From: Candidatus Denitrolinea symbiosum
GTDB taxonomy: Bacteria > Chloroflexota > Anaerolineae > Anaerolineales > Villigracilaceae
Assembly: GCA_017312345.1 (NCBI GenBank)
Contig: BLAA01000001.1
Coordinates: 372,001-436,000, forward strand
DNA: 64,000 bases
Direction: 5' to 3'
Positions 1 through 8,670 of this stretch are shown here, piece after piece. Position numbers and translations under genes: made by a program. The notes below the pieces were generated by a model that saw only the letters and a list, made by a program, of their open reading frames with translations, did no database searches and was not told the origin of the DNA. Numbering within the stretch: position 1 is the stretch's first letter; every line of letters starts with the position of its first letter.

Positions 1-1038
1 GAGGAGTCCGCCGACGGCGAAGACCGCCAGCAGTCCCAGCCCGATGGTGAGCCAGTCAAAGTCGAGGGGCGGGGGCGGCGCCTCGTAAACCGCGGCCGGC
101 GCGGGGTCCGCGAAGGGGGCGTGCGGACGGGAAGGCGTCCGCTCCAGGAAGTCGGCGACCGGTTCGGGAATCGGAATCGGCGCGGGAGTCGGCTGCGGCG
201 CGGGGGGCGCTTCGCGCACGGTCCCGAAGCGCTGGAGGACGCGTCCCAACTGGTCGGCGGTGCGGTAGCGCGCCGAGGGTTCCTTCGAGAGGACTTTGGC
301 CTCGATCTGTTCGAGCAGGGGCGGCGCGTCGGGCAGGTATTCGCCAAGCGGATGCGGCGCGGTGTGGATGTGCATGCGCGCCAGTTCTTCGGCGGTGGAG
401 GCGTTGAAGGGCAGCGTGCCGGTGAGCATTTCGTAGAGGACGACGCCGAGCGAGTAGACGTCGGAGGCGGGGGAAGGCGCCTGGCCGCGCGCCTGTTCGG
501 GCGAGAAGTATTGCGGGGAGCCCCATACCACTTCGTCGCGGTCGCCGGGATGGATGGTGGAAAGGGCGCGGGCGATGCCGAAGTCGGTGACTTTGAGGCG
601 CATGTCGGGGGTGATGAGGAAGTTGTGCGGCTTCACGTCGCAGTGGACGAGGCCGGCGCGGTGAGCGTAGCCGATGCCCGCGCAGGCTTGCACCATCAGG
701 GGGATGGCCTCGTCCACGCTGAAACGGCCGCGCTTGCGGAGCAGAGTTTTCAGGTCGGCGCCGGGGACGTACTCCATGACGATGAACAACTGTCCGCTTT
801 CCAGCCCGAAGTCGTGGACGGTGACGATGTTGGGATGGGCGAGGTTGGCGGCGGCGCGGGCCTCCTGGCGGAAGCGTTCCTGAAATTCCTCGTCGCTCGA
901 ATAGTCGGAACGGAGGATCTTGATGGCGACCGAGCGCTCCAGCATCAGGTCGCGGGCGCGGTAAACGTCCGCCATGCCGCCGGAGCCGAGGCGTTCGAGC
1001 AGTTGGTAGCGGTGATTGAGGAGGTCGCCTTCTTTCAT
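1..1038 (-). CDS. Serine/threonine protein kinase, membrane-anchored (3' end outside window)
   Basis: The first 346 residues of a bacterial Hanks-type kinase are visible. The glycine loop GSGGMADVY is at residues 18-26, the VAIK lysine at about 40, the catalytic loop HCDVKPHN at about 132-139, DFG at about 155 and SPEQ in the activation segment. A Pro/Ala/Glu-rich linker follows, and a hydrophobic helix begins near residue 325, so an external sensor part probably lies beyond position 1. The usual HRD is HCD here, a non-RD kinase, so activation-loop phosphorylation may not control it in the usual way. There is no Shine-Dalgarno. A TATAAT box lies 8 nt before the ATG, suggesting a leaderless mRNA. 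Confidence 0.93.
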   Translation of the reverse strand, partial: MKEGDLLNHRYQLLERLGSGGMADVYRARDLMLERSVAIKILRSDYSSDEEFQERFRQEARAAANLAHPNIVTVHDFGLESGQLFIVMEYVPGADLKTLLRKRGRFSVDEAIPLMVQACAGIGYAHRAGLVHCDVKPHNFLITPDMRLKVTDFGIARALSTIHPGDRDEVVWGSPQYFSPEQARGQAPSPASDVYSLGVVLYEMLTGTLPFNASTAEELARMHIHTAPHPLGEYLPDAPPLLEQIEAKVLSKEPSARYRTADQLGRVLQRFGTVREAPPAPQPTPAPIPIPEPVADFLERTPSRPHAPFADPAPAAVYEAPPPPLDFDWLTIGLGLLAVFAVGGLL

Positions 1039-1046
1039 CGCGCGGG

Positions 1047-1052
1047 ATTATA
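1047..1052 (-). promoter_or_regulatory. -10 box (TATAAT) 8 nt before the kinase ATG
   Basis: Perfect TATAAT on the minus strand, 8 nt from the start codon at 1038. No clear -35 hexamer 16-18 bp upstream. The position implies transcription starting at or next to the ATG. Confidence 0.5.
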
Positions 1053-1088
1053 ACATGCGGGGATGGGAGGGGATTTGGGCGGCGCGGC

Positions 1089-1967
1089 TCAGTCCGCGTC
1101 GCTCACGCAGCGGAAGCCGCGGTTGATTCCCCCCGAGAGGGGATGGTGGCTGAAGCGGTGGAAGGCGCGCAGTTCGGACGCGCCGTCCGAGAACGACCCG
1201 CCGCGCAGGGATTTGAGATCGCCCGTCGGCGGTCCCTGCGGGTTTTCGCGGGGCGAGACGACGTAGTAGTAATTGTGGAACCAGTCCGCCGTCCATTCGC
1301 GCACGTTGCCCGCCATGTTGAGCGCGCCGTAGGGACTGGCTCCCAGCGGGTAGCGATCGGCCGGGAGCGGCGCGCCCAGGTTGAAGTCGAAGTTGGCGAG
1401 GCGCATGTCGGGCGGATCGTCGCCCCACGGGTAGGCGCGTCCATCCGTGCCTCGCGCGGCCTTCTCCCATTCGGCCTCGGTCGGAAGTCTGCGTCCCGCC
1501 CAGAGGCAGTATTTCTCGGCGTTATTCCAGGAGACGTAGACCACGGGGTAGTCGTCGTATTTCGATTTTCCAAAATAGGGATTGGCCGCGCCGCCGGGAT
1601 GCGGACACGCCCCCGCCGCGCGGCAGCGCGCGTACATGGCGTTCGTGACCTCGGTCTGGTCCACCCAGTAGGCGGGCAGGCTGACCTCGTGAGCGGGACG
1701 GCTTCTTTGAGCGCCTTCCTCGCCCGCGCCCATGAGGAACTCCCCCGCGGGGACGAGGACTTGCGTCATCCCGTCCGCGGACGCGACGCGGCTGCCGGCC
1801 GGCGTGACCGGGATGGCCGCGCCGCCGTCGAACGACGCGACATACGCCCTGGCGTAGCGGACTTTTTGATGCAGGAATGTGGAAACGGGCGAGGGGATTT
1901 TATACAGACCGAACGCGGCCAGCAAAAGGACGATCAGCGCGGCGATCCAGCGATAAGGGGACTTCAT
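1089..1967 (-). CDS. Formylglycine-generating-enzyme (SUMF1) family protein
   Basis: A 292-residue protein with an N-terminal hydrophobic anchor (about residues 7-24) and an FGE-sulfatase fold. Signatures are the core RRLPTEAEWEKAARG, YPWGD, NVREWTADWF, LRGGSFSD and the terminal GINRGFRC. The family contains formylglycine-generating enzymes and many paralogs used as secreted sulfatase-modifying, regulatory or substrate-binding domains. No sulfatase lies nearby. It sits next to a Ser/Thr kinase on the same strand; in many bacteria FGE-like domains accompany such kinases, so a role as an extracytoplasmic effector or sensor is possible. Activity as a true FGE cannot be judged from this context. 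Confidence 0.85.
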   Translation of the reverse strand: MKSPYRWIAALIVLLLAAFGLYKIPSPVSTFLHQKVRYARAYVASFDGGAAIPVTPAGSRVASADGMTQVLVPAGEFLMGAGEEGAQRSRPAHEVSLPAYWVDQTEVTNAMYARCRAAGACPHPGGAANPYFGKSKYDDYPVVYVSWNNAEKYCLWAGRRLPTEAEWEKAARGTDGRAYPWGDDPPDMRLANFDFNLGAPLPADRYPLGASPYGALNMAGNVREWTADWFHNYYYVVSPRENPQGPPTGDLKSLRGGSFSDGASELRAFHRFSHHPLSGGINRGFRCVSDAD

Positions 1968-2039
1968 GGGAGTAGGAAAAAGCAGATCGAGACGGCATCC
2001 CGATCCGCCGCGCCAGCCGGGATGCCGTTCGACCGCAAT

Positions 2040-3161
2040 TTATCGGAAGATAAATTTCCCGTTTTTGTAGAATGGCTGCCCGTCCACGAGGATCTCGGAG
2101 TCGACGCGCATGTCGCAGATGAAGTCCCAGTGGATGGCGCTTTTGTTCTTCGAGCCGGTTTCGGGATAACCCGCGCCGAGCGCCATGTGGAACGAGCCGC
2201 CGATCTTCTCGTCGAAGAGGATCTGCCCCGTGAACTTGTCAATCTCGAAATTCGTGCCGATGGCAAACTCGCCGAGGTAGCGCGCGCCGGCGTCGGTTTC
2301 GATCATCTTGAGCAGGAAGTCCTGATTCTTGGCGGCGGTCACTTTGGAGACCCGCCCGTTGCTGAACGTGATCTCCGCGCCTTCGACGGCTACGCCGTTA
2401 TAGATGGCGGGATAGGTGAAGCGCACCCAGCCGTTGACGGATTCCTCCACCGGCCCGGTGTAGATCTCGCCGTCGGGCATGTTGTGCGTTCCGCATGAGT
2501 TGTTGAATTTGCGCCCCTTGACGGAGAGAGTTAGATCCACGTTGGGGCCGCGCAGGACGACCTGGTCCTTGCCTTCCATGAATTTGACCGCGGCGCGCTG
2601 GTCCGCTTCCACTTTTTTCCAGAACGCGATGGGATCGTCCTCGTTGGCGTGGACGGCGCGAAAGACAAAGTCCTCGTATTGCTGGAGGCTCATCTCCGCG
2701 TCCTGGGCGTAGGCCTCGGTGGGATACAGCGTGGTGACCCACTTGAAGACGCCCTCGGCGCCGCGTCGCATCTGCGCTTCGGTGACCGCGCCCGCCGGCT
2801 GGTTGCGTCGCTGGGAACGGATCGTGTCGAAGGAAGTCTGCGAGCGCGTATTGGTCGTGGAATGGATGCGGATGCGGCTCTCGAACTGGTCGTAGGCCAG
2901 TTTTTGGAGGGGCGGCACAAAGTCGAGTTGCGCGTCGTTCCCGTGCATCAGGAGCAGGTCTTCATGGCCGGGGAAGAACATATCGGGTAACTGCACGAGC
3001 GGGACGGGATGTCCGCCGGCTTTCAGGGTCTCGTAATAAATGGCGCGCACCAGCGGCTCGGCGGCAGTCGTCGCCTCGATCAGCACACGGTCGCCGGGCT
3101 GGATGCGGGCGCTGTATCCAACCAGGATTTCTGCAAATTTCTCCACGCGAGGGTCTGCCAC
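2040..3161 (-). CDS. M29-family metallo-aminopeptidase
   Basis: A 373-residue member of peptidase family M29 (thermophilic aminopeptidases such as AmpS and aminopeptidase T), which release N-terminal amino acids using two metal ions. The metal-binding C-terminal part is recognisable: GEFAIGTN, then GSFHMALG, a Tyr in GYPETG, and IHWDFICDM with the His/Asp ligands. The longest frame begins at an ATG at 3221, but a GTG at 3161 is preceded by AAGGAG about 8 nt upstream and gives the usual family N-terminus (VADPRVEKFAE), so GTG is chosen. It is followed on the same strand by the FGE-like gene. Confidence 0.9.
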   Translation of the reverse strand: MADPRVEKFAEILVGYSARIQPGDRVLIEATTAAEPLVRAIYYETLKAGGHPVPLVQLPDMFFPGHEDLLLMHGNDAQLDFVPPLQKLAYDQFESRIRIHSTTNTRSQTSFDTIRSQRRNQPAGAVTEAQMRRGAEGVFKWVTTLYPTEAYAQDAEMSLQQYEDFVFRAVHANEDDPIAFWKKVEADQRAAVKFMEGKDQVVLRGPNVDLTLSVKGRKFNNSCGTHNMPDGEIYTGPVEESVNGWVRFTYPAIYNGVAVEGAEITFSNGRVSKVTAAKNQDFLLKMIETDAGARYLGEFAIGTNFEIDKFTGQILFDEKIGGSFHMALGAGYPETGSKNKSAIHWDFICDMRVDSEILVDGQPFYKNGKFIFR

Positions 3162-3466
3162 GGAAAATCTCCTTGTTTTTGACGGTTCTTCCATATTCAA
3201 CGGAAAATCTGTTTTTAACACAAAGGGTCACGAAGTCAACGAAGGAAAACCCCGTGAGACCAGGACGATTTCATCCCTTGAATGCCTTTGTGTTTAGGCT
3301 CTTTTCCGTTAATTGCGGGAGATCCTTTTTGATATGAACGTTCGGATTATATCACGGCGATTTCGAGTATACTTTCGCGCAAGAAAATAAGAGAGAAGAG
3401 AACAGAGAGCAGGCAAAAACTGTTCTCTCCTCTCTAATCACCTGCTCTCCACTCTCTGAATCCCCC
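3162..3466. other. Divergent intergenic region with two inverted-repeat blocks
   Basis: 305 nt between divergent genes. It holds (a) AACACAAAGG near 3218 facing CCTTTGTGTTT near 3285, a long-range inverted repeat, and (b) an AG/CT micro-repeat (3390-3459) in which AGAGAACAG and AGAGAGCAGG face CTGTTCTCT and CCTGCTCTC. The promoters of both flanking genes must lie here, but no convincing -35/-10 pair was found. No coding potential seen. Confidence 0.6.
3390..3459. repeat. AG/CT-type micro-repeat with inverted arms, directly before the fused dehydrogenase gene
   Basis: Left arm GAGAGAAGAGAACAG with GAGAGCAGG, right arm CTGTTCTCTCCTCTC and CCTGCTCTCC. The same vocabulary (ACTCTCT, GCTCTCT, GTTCTCT) recurs at 16131-16158, 35703-35735 and 36418-36452. 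The block ends 7 nt before the ATG at 3467 and replaces any Shine-Dalgarno. Confidence 0.6.
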
Positions 3467-5617
3467 ATGAAACAACTCCTCCAAAACATGAAGAACGGAC
3501 AGACCACAGTCGAAGACGTCCCCGTGCCGACGCCGCGCCCGGGGACCGCGCTTGTCAAGGTCGCCGCGTCCCTCGTCTCCGCGGGGACGGAACGGATGCT
3601 CGTCGAATTCGCCGAGAAGAACCTCGTCGGCAAGGCGCGCTCGCGTCCCGACCTCGTCCGCCAGGTGCTCGAAAAAGCGAAGCGCGAAGGCGTCATCACC
3701 AGCGTGCAGGCCGCGTTCAGCCGTCTCGACCAGCCCATGCCGCTGGGATATTCCTCGGCGGGCGTGATCGTCGCGCTCGGCAAAAACATGAGCGGATTCC
3801 GCGTCGGCCAGCGCGTGGCCTGCGCGGGCCTCAACTATGCTGTCCACGCCGAATACAACCTCGTGCCGCGCAACCTGCTCACGCCCGTCCCCCGCAAAGT
3901 GGACTTCGAGTCCGCGGCCTTCACCACCCTCGCCGCCATCGCCATGCAGGGATTCCGACTCGCCGAACCGCAGGTGGGCGAGAACGTGGCCGTCATCGGG
4001 ATGGGACTGCTCGGACTGCTGACCGCGCAGATCGCGCGCGCCGCGGGATGTCGCGTCCTCGGCGTGGACGTGGACGCGGCCAAACTGCGCCTCGCCGCCT
4101 CCCTCGACCTTGAGGCGGCCGCGCGTCACGGAGCCGAATCCGCCGCCCAAACGTTCACCTCCAACCGCGGCTTCGACGCGGTCATCATCTGCGCGGCCAC
4201 CGCCTCCAACGATCCCGTCGAACTGGCGGGAGCCATCGCCCGCGACCGCGGCCGCGTCGTCGCGACCGGCGCGGTGGGACTGAACATCCCGCGCAAGGTC
4301 TATTACGAAAAAGAGCTGTCGTTCGTCAACTCGCGCTCCTACGGACCGGGACGCTACGATCCCTCTTACGAAGAGAACGGCGTGGACTATCCCATCGGCT
4401 ACGTCCGCTGGACGGAGGGGCGCAATATGGAATCCGCCCTGCAACTGATGGCAGACGGCAAACTCAAGATCCGGCCGCTCATCTCGCACCGCATCCCCAT
4501 TGAGCAAGCCGCCAGCGCCTACGAGATCATCACGGGAAAGAAGAAAGAGACCTTCCTCGGAGTCGTTCTGACCTACGGTGATTCAGTATCAAGCGCTCCA
4601 GTGTCACGTGTCACGTTTCCAAAACGCCTGACGCCTGACACTGGAAAACATGACACCGTAAAACTCGGCGTCCTCGGCGCGGGGAACTTTGCCAACGCGG
4701 TTTTGCTTCCCGCGATAAAGAAGGCTGGCGATATTTCCCTCGTCGGCATCGCCTCTGCAGGCGGGATGCACGCCCAGGTTTCGGGGAGGAAGTTCGGCTT
4801 CCAGTATGCCGCCTCCTCGGACGAGGAGATCATCAACGATCCGAACATCAGCACCGTCGCGATCTTGACGCGTCACGATTCTCATGCCGACCTCGTCCTC
4901 AAAGCGTTGAAAGCTGGCAAGCACGTCTTCGTGGAAAAGCCGCTGGCTACCACGCCAGAGCAACTCGCCAAAATCGTAAAACAATTACCAATTACCAATT
5001 ACCAATTACTAACAGGTTTCAATCGAAGGTTTGCTCCATTGGCGCGAAGTCTCCAATCTCAAATTTCCAATCTCCAGGAACCCAAATACGTCCACTACCG
5101 CGTCAACGCGGGCTGCATCCCTCTCAATCATTGGACTCAGGACGAATCCCTCGGCGGCGGACGGATCATCGGCGAGGCCTGTCACTTCGTGGACTTCATC
5201 GCGTTCCTCGTCGGCGCGGCGCCCGTCTCGGTGACGGCGCACGCGCTGCCCGACAACGGCAAATACCGCGAGGACAACGTCTCGATGACGTTTACTTTCC
5301 CCGACGGCTCCATCGGCGTGGTGGACTATCTCGCCAATGGCGACAAGTCCTTCCCGAAGGAGCGCGTGGAAGCGTTCTGCGGCGGGATGATCGCGGTACT
5401 GGACGACTTCCGCAGGCTGGAAATTGTGAAAGACGGGCGGAGGAAAGAGGAAAGAAGGGCGCAGGACAAAGGTCACGCGGCGGAGTGGACGGCGTTCGCC
5501 AAGTCCATCCGCGAGGGCGGCGCGCCGCCGATTCCCTACGAGCAGCTCATCGGCGTGACCAAAGCCACGTTCGCGGCGGTGGAGTCGCTGCGCGCGGGAA
5601 AAACTGTCCCGATATAG
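3467..5617 (+). CDS. Bi-domain oxidoreductase: zinc-type alcohol dehydrogenase fused to Gfo/Idh/MocA dehydrogenase
   Basis: A 716-residue fusion. Residues 1-365 are a medium-chain (MDR/zinc-type) dehydrogenase with a GroES-like start and a nucleotide-binding motif near VIGMGLLGLLTAQIAR. Residues 400-716 are a Gfo/Idh/MocA-type NAD(P)-dependent dehydrogenase with GVLGAGNFANAVLLP and the EKPLAT motif. Such bi-domain proteins are often found in cell-surface sugar loci, but no such genes flank this one, so the substrate is unknown. The linker between the domains (4598-4644) and two segments inside the second domain (4982-5009, 5051-5078) are encoded by short DNA repeats translated in frame. No Shine-Dalgarno is visible before the ATG. 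Confidence 0.9.
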   Translation: MKQLLQNMKNGQTTVEDVPVPTPRPGTALVKVAASLVSAGTERMLVEFAEKNLVGKARSRPDLVRQVLEKAKREGVITSVQAAFSRLDQPMPLGYSSAGVIVALGKNMSGFRVGQRVACAGLNYAVHAEYNLVPRNLLTPVPRKVDFESAAFTTLAAIAMQGFRLAEPQVGENVAVIGMGLLGLLTAQIARAAGCRVLGVDVDAAKLRLAASLDLEAAARHGAESAAQTFTSNRGFDAVIICAATASNDPVELAGAIARDRGRVVATGAVGLNIPRKVYYEKELSFVNSRSYGPGRYDPSYEENGVDYPIGYVRWTEGRNMESALQLMADGKLKIRPLISHRIPIEQAASAYEIITGKKKETFLGVVLTYGDSVSSAPVSRVTFPKRLTPDTGKHDTVKLGVLGAGNFANAVLLPAIKKAGDISLVGIASAGGMHAQVSGRKFGFQYAASSDEEIINDPNISTVAILTRHDSHADLVLKALKAGKHVFVEKPLATTPEQLAKIVKQLPITNYQLLTGFNRRFAPLARSLQSQISNLQEPKYVHYRVNAGCIPLNHWTQDESLGGGRIIGEACHFVDFIAFLVGAAPVSVTAHALPDNGKYREDNVSMTFTFPDGSIGVVDYLANGDKSFPKERVEAFCGGMIAVLDDFRRLEIVKDGRRKEERRAQDKGHAAEWTAFAKSIREGGAPPIPYEQLIGVTKATFAAVESLRAGKTVPI
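4598..4644. repeat. Inverted micro-repeat inside a CDS (inter-domain linker)
   Basis: CCAGTGTCA (4598-4606) faces TGACACTGG (4636-4644). Between them are the direct doublets GTGTCAC-GTGTCAC and CGCCTGA-CGCCTGA. It is read in frame as the linker between the two domains of the fused dehydrogenase. Confidence 0.65.
4982..5009. repeat. Four tandem copies of the heptamer CAATTAC inside a CDS
   Basis: CAATTAC occurs four times head to tail and is translated as part of LPITNYQLLTG. About 45 bp downstream (5051-5078) a second quasi-repeat of the type TCTCCAATCTC occurs, also in frame. Confidence 0.75.
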
Positions 5618-5710
5618 AAAACCCCAATTCGGGTAACCCGCTTGCGGTCGCGGCGCGACGCGGACGCAGTCGGACGGCTCCTCCCACCGTCTCAAGCCGC
5701 GGCCGCGCCG

Positions 5711-7126
5711 TCACGAATCGAATCCCAATCCCAGCGCGTCCAGCAATTTCAGCCACAAATTGCGCCGGCCGCCGCGGCGGTCCGCCTGCGCGAGCGACCA
5801 GCGCGTAAAATTGATGATCGGCGAACGAAACGGCTCCGGGGGGATGGGCGCGGGTTTCGTGCGTACCATCTTCAGCGCGACGCGCTCCGTCTCGCGGCCG
5901 TCGAGCAGGTCGAGCATCACCTGCGCGCCGAAGCGCGAAGCGCCGACGCCCAGTCCCGTGTAGCCCGCCACGTAAGAGACTTTTCGCTTAAGAGCCGTTC
6001 CCCAAAAGGCGGTGAAGCGCGAACAGGTATCTATCGCCCCCGCCCAGGCGTGCGTGAAGCGGAGTCCCTCCAGCTGGGGAAAGGTTTGGAAGAAGTGCGC
6101 GGCCAGACGCGCGAAGGTTTCGGGGCGGTTTTCGAGATGCGGCCCCATCCCGTTGTTCCAATAATAGAGCGCGTCGTACCCGCCCCACAAAATCCGCCCT
6201 TCCGCGGTGATGTGATAATAATGGAATTGATTATCCGAGTCGCTTAACCCCTCGCGGCCGCGCCAGCCAATGGAGTCGCGCTGCGCGGGCGTCAGCGGTT
6301 CGGTCATCAGGGCGTAATCGTAGACAGGAACGACGTAATAGGATATGCGGCGCAGCAACGGCGGGAACGCGTTCGTGGCAAGCGCGACGCGGCGCGCCCG
6401 CACGCGTCCCTGCGCGGCGCGGACGACGACCGTTTCGCCCAGATCCTCGAGACGTTTCGCCGGGCTCCGCTCGAAGAGACGGACGCCGCGCTCGAGGCAG
6501 GCGCGTCGCAATCCCCACGAAAGCCGCGCCGGGTTGACCATGCCGTTCGATGGGTTGAACAGCCCGGCGAGATAGGTTGGCGAGTCGACGCGCGCCCGCA
6601 CTTCATCGCGGTCGAGAAAGGTCAGGGTCTCGCCGTAGCGCGCCGAGATATCGCGCTCCTCTTTAAAGTCCTCCGCCTGTTCCTCCCTGAGGGCGAGGTT
6701 GAGTTCTCCCGAGCGGATGAAGTCGCATTCGATGCGGTAACGCTGGATGGCGTTTTCGATGGCGTCGAGATTCTCATGTCCCATTCGGATGATGTCGGAC
6801 AGTTCGGCCGGCCAGCGCGATAACCCGTTTTGAAAGGAATGGGTTAACGACGCGGAAACGAAGCCGCCGTTGCGCCCGCTCGCGCCGCCGGCCGTCTCCC
6901 CGCTTTCGATGAGGACGACCTCGCGCCCGGGGTCGGCCTCCTTCGCCAGCAGCGCGGTCCACAGGCCGGTGAATCCCGCGCCGACCACGACCAGGTCGGC
7001 TTCGATGGACCCGGTCAACGCGGCAACCGGTTCGGGGCGCGCCGCGTCGTCCAGCCAGAACGGCAATAACTTCACGTCCGCAAGCGATTTCAGGTCTTCG
7101 GGGCGGGGTTCGTTTGAAAAAATCAT
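5711..7126 (-). CDS. FAD-dependent oxidoreductase, DAO family (PuuB/OrdL-like)
   Basis: About 471 residues. An N-terminal FAD-binding Rossmann motif (DLVVVGAGFTGLWTA) with a following acidic strand end (VVLIESG) and a C-terminal FAD contact (GYTGLGVGASRFG) place it in the DAO family, near gamma-glutamylputrescine oxidase-like amine oxidases. It oxidises an amine or amino acid, substrate unknown. The frame could start at 7150, but the ATG at 7126 has GGAG 7 nt upstream and is preferred. It is convergent with the fused dehydrogenase and shares its strand with the small membrane protein at 7295-7675. Confidence 0.88.
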   Translation of the reverse strand: MIFSNEPRPEDLKSLADVKLLPFWLDDAARPEPVAALTGSIEADLVVVGAGFTGLWTALLAKEADPGREVVLIESGETAGGASGRNGGFVSASLTHSFQNGLSRWPAELSDIIRMGHENLDAIENAIQRYRIECDFIRSGELNLALREEQAEDFKEERDISARYGETLTFLDRDEVRARVDSPTYLAGLFNPSNGMVNPARLSWGLRRACLERGVRLFERSPAKRLEDLGETVVVRAAQGRVRARRVALATNAFPPLLRRISYYVVPVYDYALMTEPLTPAQRDSIGWRGREGLSDSDNQFHYYHITAEGRILWGGYDALYYWNNGMGPHLENRPETFARLAAHFFQTFPQLEGLRFTHAWAGAIDTCSRFTAFWGTALKRKVSYVAGYTGLGVGASRFGAQVMLDLLDGRETERVALKMVRTKPAPIPPEPFRSPIINFTRWSLAQADRRGGRRNLWLKLLDALGLGFDS

Positions 7127-7294
7127 CGGTTTCTCCATGGGGATCATCAACTGACGTTGCGCGGACGGCGCGCCGCCAAGTTTAACGGAGGAGACCCAAT
7201 TCGGTCAAAGCGCGGACGGCGATTCGGCGCCGCGCAAAACGCGCCCCCGCAGGCAGGTCGGACTCGCAGCCTCTTTCTGGTTTATCCCAGCCGA

Positions 7295-7675
7295 CTACAG
7301 CGCCGCGATCCCTGCAAAGATCAGCGCCAGCGCGCCGAGGATGCACACGACGGAATAACCGAACCGCTGGCGGTCGCCCAGCGCCTTCAAGCGCGCCGGG
7401 ACGTGCGCCAACGCCGCGGCGACGATCATGACGACCATGTGCAGGATGCGGCTGCCGGGAAAGCCGTCCCCGCTGAACCCGCTCCAGAAAAAGTAAACCA
7501 GGCCAAGCAATACCTGTAAGTCCACAATGCCGCTGAGCGCGGAGACCAGGCCGCGGTCCATGCCTTTGAACGAACTGCGCGTCGCCCAATTGACGGCGAA
7601 TTTGAAGATCGTCAACGCGGCAAGAACGACGATGGGCCAGCGCAGGGCGGAGTGGAGGGTGTGAATGAGTTCCAT
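7295..7675 (-). CDS. Small four-helix membrane protein, possibly cytochrome-b-like
   Basis: A 126-residue protein with four predicted membrane helices (about residues 10-30, 44-64, 76-96, 103-124). Histidines occur near the membrane ends: LIHTLHSALRW at the start, ILHMVVM and ALAHVPARLK in the third helix. The HS-LRW start resembles small proteins annotated as cytochrome B in Bacteroidetes, so haem binding by paired histidines is possible, but this is resemblance only. It lies 168 nt upstream of the FAD oxidoreductase on the same strand, so it may serve it as a membrane partner; that is inference. Confidence 0.6.
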   Translation of the reverse strand: MELIHTLHSALRWPIVVLAALTIFKFAVNWATRSSFKGMDRGLVSALSGIVDLQVLLGLVYFFWSGFSGDGFPGSRILHMVVMIVAAALAHVPARLKALGDRQRFGYSVVCILGALALIFAGIAAL

Positions 7676-7829
7676 GGAATTTTCCTCTTGTGTTTTCTAA
7701 AAATCGGCGGCGTCAAAGTTACGGATAAAACGGACGCGCGGGGCTTCAGGGGCCGTCGCCGCGCGCCTTACGGTTCGAAGGAACCGGCGGACATTCATTC
7801 GACGTAACGCGAATTGCCGTTTCGCAATA

Positions 7830-7858
7830 TTAGCACAAATCCATTTCTCGTGTAGAAT
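7830..7858 (+). promoter_or_regulatory. Sigma70-type promoter for the crotonase gene
   Basis: TTAGCA (7830-7835), 17-bp spacer, TAGAAT (7853-7858), followed by AGGAGG and the ATG at 7885. Confidence 0.5.
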
Positions 7859-7884
7859 CACACGACACAGACAGGAGGCTGCCC

Positions 7885-8658
7885 ATGACCTACAGCGTCA
7901 TCCTCGCCGAAATCCGCGGACGGGTCGGACTCGTCACGCTCAACCGCCCGGAAGCGATGAACGCCTTTAATCCAACGCTGACGCGCGAACTGATGGACGC
8001 GCTCGAAGCGTTCGACAACGACGATTCCGTCGGCGCGATGGTCGTCAGCGGGAATCAGAAAGTCTTTGCCGCGGGCGCCGACATCAAGGAGATGGCCGAA
8101 AAGACCGCCCAGCAAATGGCGGATGGCGACTTTATCGCCAACTTCGACCGCATCCGCGCCATCCGCAAACCGGTCATCGCGGCGGTGTCGGGATGGGCGC
8201 TGGGCGGCGGCTGCGAAGTGGCCCTGGCGTGCGACATGATCGTGGCCTCGGAGACTGCGAAGTTCGGCCAGCCCGAAATCACCATCGGCGTCATCCCCGG
8301 CGCGGGCGGGACCCAGCGCCTGCCGCGCGCGGTGGGCAAGGCGCTCGCCATGGAAATGGTCCTCAACAACCGCACGCTCTCGGCGCAGGAAGCGCTTGGG
8401 TTCGGCCTCGTCAACCGCGTCGTCGCGGCAGAGACGTACCTCGACGAGGCGTTGAAACTGGCCGAGGAGGTCGCGTCGCGCGCGCCCGTCGCGGTCCGGG
8501 CCGCGAAGAGAATGGTCAACGAAGCCTACGAACGCTCGCTGACCGAGTCGCTGGCGGAGGAAAGAAGGGAGTTCTACGAATTGTTCGAGACCGAGGACCA
8601 AAAAGAGGGGATGCGGGCCTTCGCCGAAAAACGCAAACCGCAGTGGAAAGGCAAATAG
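7885..8658 (+). CDS. Enoyl-CoA hydratase/isomerase (crotonase family)
   Basis: A 257-residue crotonase of normal length. The oxyanion-hole segment is AAGADIKEM. Both glutamates that act as acid and base in enoyl-CoA hydratase are in place: GGGCEVAL (about residue 113) and QPEITIGVIPGAGGTQ (about residue 133). It probably hydrates 2-enoyl-CoA in beta-oxidation or a short-chain acid pathway; the exact chain length is not readable. An AGGAGG sits before the ATG. The AAC(3)-like gene follows after 12 nt on the same strand, so the two are probably cotranscribed, but no functional link is obvious. Confidence 0.93.
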   Translation: MTYSVILAEIRGRVGLVTLNRPEAMNAFNPTLTRELMDALEAFDNDDSVGAMVVSGNQKVFAAGADIKEMAEKTAQQMADGDFIANFDRIRAIRKPVIAAVSGWALGGGCEVALACDMIVASETAKFGQPEITIGVIPGAGGTQRLPRAVGKALAMEMVLNNRTLSAQEALGFGLVNRVVAAETYLDEALKLAEEVASRAPVAVRAAKRMVNEAYERSLTESLAEERREFYELFETEDQKEGMRAFAEKRKPQWKGK

Positions 8659-8670
8659 CGCAGGCGGCAG

